A DNA stretch of 64,000 bases from Bosea sp. (in: a-proteobacteria) (lineage in GTDB: Bacteria; Pseudomonadota; Alphaproteobacteria; Rhizobiales; Beijerinckiaceae), in contig JAAVVV010000001.1 in assembly GCA_023910605.1 (NCBI GenBank), forward strand, positions 2,780,698 through 2,844,697, in the 5' to 3' direction. The position numbers and the translations under genes are program-made. Positions 27,386-34,096 of this stretch are shown here, one piece after another (positions within the stretch are counted from its first letter, which is position 1; each line of letters starts with the position of its first letter). The notes beneath the pieces were generated by a model that was given only the letters and a program-made list of their open reading frames with translations, did no database searches and was not told the origin of the DNA.

Positions 27386-27763
27386 GCGCAAGCGCTCTCG
27401 CGCCATCACGCAAACTCGACCGTACGACGCGGGATGGAACGGCCCGCTGACTGCTGTGATCGACAACCGGGACATGATGGCGGCCGCTGCCGACAGGGGG
27501 CCGGAAATGGCGCGCCCGAAAGGATGGCGCCCCATGTCTTGCAGCCCAGTTCCATCAGGAGGCTGGCCGCCGCTGCTGCTTGGTCTCTGGCCAGTTCGCA
27601 CCGATTTTCTGGCTGATGGCCTGCAGAATTGTCTTCCCGACACACCCGCAGGTGCTGCGCCTCACAAGCAACGACTGCATCTGCAATTCATCGCATCGGC
27701 CGTCACCACTGACCTATGTGTGCCCCGATCGCGCATGGCGACGGACGTGATGGCGCCGGTCAG
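27386..27763. other. 378-bp intergenic stretch without a recognisable gene
   Basis: Between the DapA-family gene and the convergent ASKHA protein. All frames give short Arg/Pro-rich peptides without family resemblance, and no hairpin with a T-tract was found. The sequence has the same high GC as its surroundings. Confidence 0.5.
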
Positions 27764-29761
27764 TCAAGTGCCGGAGGCGCGACGACGCACGCGCTGAACA
27801 TGAGAGCGGGCCGGCAACTGCACGTCCAGACCGAGCCGTCCATAGTCGTCCTGACCATGCGGAAAGCCCATGGCTGCCACAAACTCAGTCTGGAAACCCG
27901 GTTCGATGGCGGTTTCAACTTTCTCAATCGTTCGGACCAGGTCGACGATGCTGCGTCTTGCCTCGGCGTTAAGGAGCGCAATTCGAGCACCGTCGCCAGC
28001 CGCATTGCCGATCGACATCACAGCATCCACCCTGCAGTCCGGGACCAGCCCCAGGACGAGCGCGCGCAGGGGATCGATATGGTTGCCAAACGCGCCGGCC
28101 AGTTTCACTGCGGGAATCTCGGTCACGCCAAGCCGGTGCATCAGGAGCTTGCAGCCCGCATGCAAAGCGGCCTTGGCAAGCTGGATGGCGCGGATATCGT
28201 GCTGCGTTATCGCCAGGCGTGGGCCGCTCTCGCTGATCAGATACGTGAAGCTGCGATACTCTTCACGGATACGCGGCGTGCGCTCCGCAAGAGAGCCGTC
28301 AATCCCACCATCAGATTTGAGAATTCCCGCAAGATACATCTCTGCCAATGCATCAATGATCCCCGAACCACACAGACCGGTGACGCCGGTCGCCGCAACA
28401 TCAGCTGCAAAGCCCGGATCATCGGACCACAGGTCCGAGCCGATGACCTTGTAGCGCGGCTCAAGCGACACGGGGTCGATCCGCAGCTTCTCGATCGCGC
28501 CGGGCGCCGCCCGCTGGCCAGCCGTCAATTGGGCCCCCTCAAAGGCTGGACCCGTCGGAGAAGAACAGGCCAGAAGCCCATGCCGGTTGCCGAGAATGAT
28601 TTCGGCGTTCGTGCCGATATCGGCGATGAGAACGAGATCGTCCGACAGATGCGGCGCTTCGGCAAGCACGACTGCCGCCGCATCAGAGCCGACATGGCCG
28701 GCAATGCAGGGCAGCCCATGCACCCTCGCGCCTGGCGCGATGGCCAAGCCAAGTTCGTGCGCGGGGATATCCAGCGGCCCATCCCAGGCAAGGGCAAATG
28801 GCGCCTGGCCAAGTTCGATGGGATCGATCCCGAAGAACAGGTGGTGCATCACCGGATTGCCGACGACCACGGCTTCCATGATGTCGCCACGTTCGAGGCC
28901 GGCCTGCGCCGCCACAGCGCCGGCCAGATCATTGATGGCGATCCGGACCGCATCGGTCAGCGCGTCCGCTCCGCCTTCATTCAGCATCGTGAATGAAACA
29001 CGGCTCATCAGATCTTCGCCAAACCGGATCTGCGGATTCATGCTTCCGGCAGCCGCCAGCACCTCGCCGGTTGCCAGATCGCACAGCTGTGCCGCAATGG
29101 TCGTGGAACCGATGTCAATGGCCAAACCCGTGGGCGTCGTCACAATCCCTGGGAGAACGGCGACGATCTCTTGTCTGTGGCGGACAGCCGCTGTCACGAG
29201 ATGGGCCCGAGCGCGAAGTGTCTTCTGAAGGCCCCTGAGCACAGGAAGCCCAAGGCAGAGACCTCGCAGCCCCCACTGCCCTGCGAGCGCGTCCAACAAC
29301 CGGGCCCCATCGCTGGCCGGATGATTCATGTCCGCGACGGCGACCTGAACGGCGTGGAGCGTGATGACGGGATCAATGGTGACCGCGCGTTCGCTTGCAG
29401 ACTTGCGGACGATCTGGCGGTGCAACTGGCTGTCTTCAGGCACGTCGACGACGACGTCGCCACAGATCCGCGCCTGGCAACCCAAACGACGGTGGGGCTT
29501 GAGCGCTCCACGCAGACGCTCGTGGCGAGCTTCGACATCGCCGGGCGGGTTCACATGCCTCGCCTGCGAAAAGATGCCAAGTTTGGCGTGATGCCCTTCG
29601 GAAATGCTGACCTGGCACCGACCGCAGAGGCCTCTTCCACCACAGACACTGTCAAGATCGACGCCAAGGCTTCTGGCCGCCGACAGGATGTCGGTCCCGG
29701 CAGAAAACCGGCCGCGTTTGCCGGATGGCGCAAAAACGACAAGGTGATCAGCGGCGCTCAC
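27764..29761 (-). CDS. Corrinoid-protein reductive activator: 2Fe-2S ferredoxin domain plus ASKHA/DUF4445 ATPase (RamA/RACo-like)
   Basis: 665 residues. Residues 1-110 are a ferredoxin domain with Cys40, Cys46, Cys49 and Cys95 placed for a 2Fe-2S cluster. A linker is followed by an actin-like ATPase domain starting at IDIGST (215-220), with DIGTNAEIIL and GLCGSGIIDALAEM as the other nucleotide-site blocks. Such proteins use ATP to reduce inactive cob(II)alamin to cob(I)alamin in methyltransferase systems. Here it is the last gene of the left arm, overlapping the small 'virulence factor' gene by 4 bases, and its partner is the corrinoid protein at 30651-31337. Confidence 0.88.
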   Translation of the reverse strand: MSAADHLVVFAPSGKRGRFSAGTDILSAARSLGVDLDSVCGGRGLCGRCQVSISEGHHAKLGIFSQARHVNPPGDVEARHERLRGALKPHRRLGCQARICGDVVVDVPEDSQLHRQIVRKSASERAVTIDPVITLHAVQVAVADMNHPASDGARLLDALAGQWGLRGLCLGLPVLRGLQKTLRARAHLVTAAVRHRQEIVAVLPGIVTTPTGLAIDIGSTTIAAQLCDLATGEVLAAAGSMNPQIRFGEDLMSRVSFTMLNEGGADALTDAVRIAINDLAGAVAAQAGLERGDIMEAVVVGNPVMHHLFFGIDPIELGQAPFALAWDGPLDIPAHELGLAIAPGARVHGLPCIAGHVGSDAAAVVLAEAPHLSDDLVLIADIGTNAEIILGNRHGLLACSSPTGPAFEGAQLTAGQRAAPGAIEKLRIDPVSLEPRYKVIGSDLWSDDPGFAADVAATGVTGLCGSGIIDALAEMYLAGILKSDGGIDGSLAERTPRIREEYRSFTYLISESGPRLAITQHDIRAIQLAKAALHAGCKLLMHRLGVTEIPAVKLAGAFGNHIDPLRALVLGLVPDCRVDAVMSIGNAAGDGARIALLNAEARRSIVDLVRTIEKVETAIEPGFQTEFVAAMGFPHGQDDYGRLGLDVQLPARSHVQRVRRRASGT

Positions 29762-30063
29762 GCGGCCGTCTCCCGCCCGCCCGCGTTCGCCAGCACGGCA
29801 AGGCGTGCGTCCGGATAGGCAGCCTCGATCTCGCTCATGAGCCGATCGGCCGCTTCCTCAAGATTGTCCTCGCAGGGCTCGGGAACGCCACGGCGCCATT
29901 CGGCGAGATAGGCTTCGCTCTCCATGGTGCCGCTTCGCATGGCCGCCATGTCGATCGCCTCCGTGAACCGCAGCGACAGCTCCCGTCTGGCGCTTTGGCG
30001 CCCCTCCCTGGCGAGGATCTGGGCCGGAATATCGCGCCAATACAGGATCGTCAGCGAAGCCAT
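29758..30063 (-). CDS. Small 'virulence factor' domain protein in corrinoid operon
   Basis: 101 residues; ILYWRDIPAQILAREGRQ and YLAEWRRGVPEP are the hallmarks of a small conserved alphaproteobacterial domain annotated as virulence factor, whose biochemical role is unknown to me. No signal peptide or membrane segment. It starts 3 bp after the DUF1638 gene and overlaps the ASKHA gene by 4 bases. Consistent placement beside corrinoid methyltransferase genes argues for a role in methyl transfer or corrinoid handling rather than virulence. Confidence 0.72.
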   Translation of the reverse strand: MASLTILYWRDIPAQILAREGRQSARRELSLRFTEAIDMAAMRSGTMESEAYLAEWRRGVPEPCEDNLEEAADRLMSEIEAAYPDARLAVLANAGGRETAA

Positions 30064-30066
30064 GGC

Positions 30067-30654
30067 TCAAGCGCTTCTCTGGCCGAGGAACGGCTCCATC
30101 AGCCCGAACCCCGTAAAGCGCGTTTCAAGCGGCAGTTCCAGACGTTTTGCGGCCGCGGCGGCCTTGGTCGCAATGGCTGGATCGGGGATCTGCACCAGAT
30201 GCACAACGCGCCGATAATGCCGGAAGTAGGCATCACGAAGCTCCGGGAACCGATCCAGTCCCAGGCCGGTCCAGACAAGGCGCTCGAAATGACGGGCCAG
30301 ATAGTCCGTCAGGAAAAAGCTGCCGATTTCGTCGTCCATCAACCGATCAAAGACCGCGTCTCCTGCATAGAACGCGTAGCAATGCGGCCCCTCGATCCGC
30401 GACACGCCTTCCGCCTCAAGAACGGCGTCGAGCGCACCGCCAGTGCCACAATCGCCATAGAGGCACAGAATTTCGTCATATCGTCCCCGCGCCGCGTCAA
30501 TCTTGCGCCTAACCGCTGGCGCTATGTCTTGCGGCCGGTTGTGCAGGATGGCTGGAAGGCAGGTGATATCAAGATGATCCAGCCGGTTCATTGCCTTCAC
30601 CGCGAGCAATTCCCGGCTGAGCGCGCCGCAAGCGATGATCAGGGTCTTCTTCAA
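30067..30654 (-). CDS. DUF1638-family protein
   Basis: 195 residues. It begins LIIACGALSRELLAV and contains LYGDCGTGGALDAVLE and GPHCYAFYAG; these Cys/His/Gly blocks look like a ligand or metal site. DUF1638 genes occur with MttB-family methyltransferases and corrinoid proteins, and their activity is not established as far as I know. It overlaps the corrinoid protein stop by four bases (ATGA) and precedes the small 'virulence factor' gene. Confidence 0.8.
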   Translation of the reverse strand: MKKTLIIACGALSRELLAVKAMNRLDHLDITCLPAILHNRPQDIAPAVRRKIDAARGRYDEILCLYGDCGTGGALDAVLEAEGVSRIEGPHCYAFYAGDAVFDRLMDDEIGSFFLTDYLARHFERLVWTGLGLDRFPELRDAYFRHYRRVVHLVQIPDPAIATKAAAAAKRLELPLETRFTGFGLMEPFLGQRSA

Positions 30655-31337
30655 GCAGCCGACCGCTGGTGCAGCATGCGTTTTGCGGTTTCCACCGTCA
30701 CGGACGCGTCACGACAATATGCGTCAGCACCGATCGCTTCGGCAAACTGTTCGTTGACCGGAGCGCCTCCGACGAAAACGAGGTAATCATTGCGAATGCC
30801 CTTGGCCTTCATGCCCTCGATGACGGTCCTCATGTAGGGCATCGTCGTGGTCAGCAAAGCGGACATTCCGATGATGTCAGGGCGGTGGGCCTCGAGCGCA
30901 TCGAGAAACGTCTCCATCGAAGTGTTGATGCCAAGGTCGATCACTTCGAAGCCGGCGCCCTCCATCATCATGCAGACCAGATTCTTGCCGATGTCATGGA
31001 TATCGCCCTTGACCGTGCCGATGACCATCTTGCCGACCTTCGGCGCACCGGTTTCCGCCAGCAGAGGTTTCAGCACCGCCATGCCGGCCTTCATCGCGTT
31101 GGCAGCCATCAGGACTTCCGGGACGAACAGGATACCGTCCCGAAAATCAACCCCGACGATGCGCATGCCCTCGACGAGCGCCTGAGTCAGAATGTCATAG
31201 GGCGCCCAGCCGCGCTTCAGAAAAATACGAACGGCATCAACCACTTCGTCCCGGAGGCCGTCGTAAAGGTCAAGATTGACCTGCTTGACAAGTTCTGCGT
31301 CAGGCAATGCGGTCAGATCAATGTCGTCATTGGGCAT
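30651..31337 (-). CDS. Methyltransferase cognate corrinoid (B12-binding) protein, MtbC/MtgC-like
   Basis: 228 residues: a helical cap domain (residues 1-95, with FVPEVLMAANAMKAG) and a Rossmann B12-binding domain with Asp112-x-His114-x-x-Gly117 (in VKGDIHDIGKN), in which His114 is the lower cobalt ligand. Such proteins carry the methyl group between a substrate:corrinoid methyltransferase and an acceptor methyltransferase. It is the first gene of the left arm, and the matching methyltransferase domains are in the fusion at 40225-42762. The start follows directly from the divergent regulatory region. Confidence 0.93.
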   Translation of the reverse strand: MPNDDIDLTALPDAELVKQVNLDLYDGLRDEVVDAVRIFLKRGWAPYDILTQALVEGMRIVGVDFRDGILFVPEVLMAANAMKAGMAVLKPLLAETGAPKVGKMVIGTVKGDIHDIGKNLVCMMMEGAGFEVIDLGINTSMETFLDALEAHRPDIIGMSALLTTTMPYMRTVIEGMKAKGIRNDYLVFVGGAPVNEQFAEAIGADAYCRDASVTVETAKRMLHQRSAA

Positions 31338-31421
31338 GTATCGATGATTCTCGCGCAGCCATAAACCTGATCCGGATTAAAGCAGAGAATGAGGCTGAAA
31401 ATCAATGAAGCGTTGATCTTC

Positions 31422-31436
31422 TATGGTCGCACCATA
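31422..31436. promoter_or_regulatory. Perfect dyad TATGGT-CGC-ACCATA between the two betaine operons
   Basis: A 15-bp perfect inverted repeat containing TGGTNNNACCA, the consensus core bound by FadR-like GntR/FCD regulators. It lies in the 145-bp space between the divergent corrinoid-protein and desaturase-like genes, where it could control both arms. No regulator is encoded inside the cluster; FCD proteins are encoded at 1093 and 25634 of this window. Confidence 0.6.
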
Positions 31437-31482
31437 TGTTGTCGCCTTCAAAGCTGCGATCGCGTGGACCACCGAGTGATTC

Positions 31483-32457
31483 ATGTGCCCCGGGATGGAG
31501 AAGATGACGTCGCCTGTTCAGCTCGAACGCAACGAAGCCATCGAGTGGCCGACCCTGGCGCTCTTCTGCGTGATTTATGGGTCGTGGCTGGCCCTGATCT
31601 GGTTTTATGCGCTGATTCCGATCTGGCTCTGGCTGCCGCTCGCGGCCTGGACGGCCGCCTGGTGGGGGTCTGCCCAGCATGAGGCGCTCCATGGTCACCC
31701 GACCCGACATCGCTGGCTGAACACGGCGCTGGCCACGCCACCGATCTGGCTCTGGATACCCTTCGAGCGGTATCGCCAAACACATTTGACGCACCATCGC
31801 GATGAGAGACTGACGGATCCGCTCGACGATCCGGAAAGTCGCTACCAGTGCCCGGACGGCTGGCGCGAGCTCGGGCCCATCGGGCAGGCCCTTGTTCGGG
31901 CCCAGACAACCCTGCTGGGTCGCCTCGTGATCGGCCCTGTCTGGTCTATTGGCATGTTCTTTGTCGAGGAAGCCATGGCATTGCGCCGCGGTGACCGGGC
32001 ACGTCTTCGGATCTGGCTATGGCATGCACTCTGGGTCGCGGTTTTGCTCACCTTTGTTGTGGGCGTGGCCGGCGTGCCGCTCTGGCAGTATCTTCTCGGG
32101 TTCGTTTACCTGGGAACCGCGATGGCGCTGATACGGTCCTTTGCCGAGCACAAGGCCGATCGGGAGGTCGAGAAACGGACCGCGATCGTCGAAAATTCGG
32201 CGGTTTTCGGCCTTCTCTTTCTCTACAACAACCTGCATCTCGCGCATCACAAGTGGCCAACCGTTCCGTGGTACCGGCTTCCGAAGCTTTATGCCCAGAA
32301 CCGTGAGGCCTTGCTCAGGGAGAATGGCGGGCTGGTTTATGCCGGTTATCGCGACATCTTCAGGCGTTTCCTCATGCGCCCGCATGATGCGCCCGTGCAT
32401 CCGCTTGGCCGTGCGCCAGGCCGGATCGAGACGGTAGACGCACAGAGCGGCAAATAG
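31483..32457 (+). CDS. Membrane fatty-acid-desaturase-family (di-iron, His-box) protein
   Basis: 324 residues. Three His boxes bind the di-iron centre: HEALHGH (residue about 66), HLTHHRDE (about 104), and NNLHLAHHKW (about 249), with hydrophobic segments before, between and after them. Family members desaturate or hydroxylate lipids and hydrocarbons with O2 and an electron donor. Starts at 31483, 31495 and 31504 are all possible. It is the first gene of the right arm, 91 bp before soxB; its relevance to betaine use is unclear, but a hydroxylation of an alkyl-amine side chain is conceivable. Confidence 0.85.
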   Translation: MCPGMEKMTSPVQLERNEAIEWPTLALFCVIYGSWLALIWFYALIPIWLWLPLAAWTAAWWGSAQHEALHGHPTRHRWLNTALATPPIWLWIPFERYRQTHLTHHRDERLTDPLDDPESRYQCPDGWRELGPIGQALVRAQTTLLGRLVIGPVWSIGMFFVEEAMALRRGDRARLRIWLWHALWVAVLLTFVVGVAGVPLWQYLLGFVYLGTAMALIRSFAEHKADREVEKRTAIVENSAVFGLLFLYNNLHLAHHKWPTVPWYRLPKLYAQNREALLRENGGLVYAGYRDIFRRFLMRPHDAPVHPLGRAPGRIETVDAQSGK

Positions 32458-32548
32458 TGGTGGTGGTCTGCAGATCAGGCTTGGCTGGAACAGCATCCTT
32501 TCCTAGTGTGCGTATGGTTGTCGCGTCGGGAATTCGGATTGTTGCAGA

Positions 32549-33802
32549 ATGCAGGTCTACTCTGCGCTTCGCCTGGCGCTGGAAGCGGTTCGCGGTCAGA
32601 GGGGCTGGAAGCCTGCATGGCGCAAGGCCGAACCCAAATCAGCCTATGAGATCTTGATCGTCGGCGGTGGCGGCCACGGCCTTGCGACCGCCTATTATCT
32701 GGCGAAGGAGCATGGCATCACCGACGTGGCGGTTATTGAGCGCGGTGCGATCGGCCTGGGCAATGTTGGCAGGAACACGACGATCATCCGCTCCAACTAT
32801 TTCACGGCGCCCAACATCCGGTTCTACGACCAGTCGCTGAAGCTGTGGGAAAACCTGGAACAGGAACTCAATTTCAACGTCATGGTCAGTCAGCGCGGCA
32901 CGCTGAACATTGCCCACACGGACGGACAGCGTGACCTCTTTGCGCGCCGCGCCAACGCCATGCGTCTGGAGGGCGTCGATATCGACATGGTCGGGCGCGA
33001 AGAGATCAGGTCGCTCTGTCCATTGATCGATCTTGATGGCGGCCGTTTCCCTGTGGTCGGCGGCTTTCTGCAAAGGCGCGGCGGGACCGTGCGGCACGAC
33101 GCGGTCGCCTGGGGCTATGCGCGCGCGGCGAGCGCGGCGGGCGTCGACATTGTCGAAAACTGCGAGGTGACTGGCATCCGGCGCGAAGGTGGCCGCGCCG
33201 TTGGCGCTGAAACGACGCGCGGCTTCATCGGGGCCAGAAAAGTCGTCTTCGCCGTTGCCGGACATTCCTCGCGCCTCGCGGCGATGGCCGGCTTCCGCCT
33301 GCCGCTTGAAACCCATGCCCTTCAGGCATTCGTGACCGAAAGCGTAAAGCCGCTAGTCGACATCGTGGTCACATATGGCGCTGGGCATTTCTATGTCAGC
33401 CAGTCGGACAAGGGCGGCCTTGTGTTCGGGGGCGCGACCGACGGCTGGAACTCCTATGCGCAACGTGGCAGCCTTCCGATGCTGGAGGATGTGCACGCGG
33501 CCGGCGTGACCTTGATGCCGGCCCTGTCGCGGCTGCGTGTCCTGCGCCAGTGGAGCGGCGTCATGGACATGAGCATGGATGGAAATCCGATCATTTCAAC
33601 GACGCCTGTTGAGAACATCACAATCTCAACCGGCTGGTGTTACGGCGGATTCAAGGCGATCCCCGCCGGCGGTCAGTGTCTTGCCCATCTTGCCGCGACG
33701 GGGCAGCCTCACCATCTTGCCGCCCATTTTGGCCTGGACCGCTTCGGAAGCGGGCGGATCATTGATGAACGTGGCGTCGGCCCCTTCCCGTACCTGCATT
33801 GA
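32549..33802 (+). CDS. soxB: Sarcosine oxidase subunit beta
   Basis: 417 residues, standard length. FAD fold ILIVGGGGHGLATAYYLAKE (residues about 33-52), then RRGGTVRHDAVAWGYARAA, the block carrying the His that holds the covalent flavin in heterotetrameric sarcosine oxidases, and the C-terminal GWCYGGFKAIPAGG. The subunit demethylates sarcosine or a related N-methyl amino acid to give formaldehyde (or methylene-THF with subunit alpha) and H2O2. It starts the soxB-D-A-G set, with 6 bp to soxD. Confidence 0.94.
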   Translation: MQVYSALRLALEAVRGQRGWKPAWRKAEPKSAYEILIVGGGGHGLATAYYLAKEHGITDVAVIERGAIGLGNVGRNTTIIRSNYFTAPNIRFYDQSLKLWENLEQELNFNVMVSQRGTLNIAHTDGQRDLFARRANAMRLEGVDIDMVGREEIRSLCPLIDLDGGRFPVVGGFLQRRGGTVRHDAVAWGYARAASAAGVDIVENCEVTGIRREGGRAVGAETTRGFIGARKVVFAVAGHSSRLAAMAGFRLPLETHALQAFVTESVKPLVDIVVTYGAGHFYVSQSDKGGLVFGGATDGWNSYAQRGSLPMLEDVHAAGVTLMPALSRLRVLRQWSGVMDMSMDGNPIISTTPVENITISTGWCYGGFKAIPAGGQCLAHLAATGQPHHLAAHFGLDRFGSGRIIDERGVGPFPYLH

Positions 33803-33808
33803 GCGGCG

Positions 33809-34096
33809 ATGCTGAGAATTGCCTGCCCCCATTGCGGCCTGCGCGACGAGAGCGAGTTTCGCTACCGTGGTGATGCCAGCGTTTCGCGGCCAGATGGCGA
33901 TGCTGGAGCCGATGCATTCACCGCCTATGTCTACGAGCGCACGAATCCGCAGGGTTGGCATGGCGAATGGTGGCTGCATGTCGGCGGTTGTCGGCAGGTT
34001 CTGAAGGTTCTGCGTCACACCGCAACCCATGACATCGCTGCGGTCGGCATGGTCGATGATCACCTCAGCCCGCCCAATGCCGGAGATCAGCCATGA
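33809..34096 (+). CDS. soxD: Sarcosine oxidase subunit delta
   Basis: 95 residues. CPHCGLRDESEFRY at residues 6-19 and GGCRQVL later provide the zinc-binding Cys/His set of SoxD, and EWWLHVGGC is conserved. The subunit is structural in the heterotetramer. It overlaps the soxA start by four bases (ATGA). Confidence 0.92.
   Translation: MLRIACPHCGLRDESEFRYRGDASVSRPDGDAGADAFTAYVYERTNPQGWHGEWWLHVGGCRQVLKVLRHTATHDIAAVGMVDDHLSPPNAGDQP

Noticed and set aside
27406..27645. Possible small minus-strand gene after the DapA-family gene
   Set aside because: No ribosome-binding site or conserved block; composition like a random GC-rich frame.
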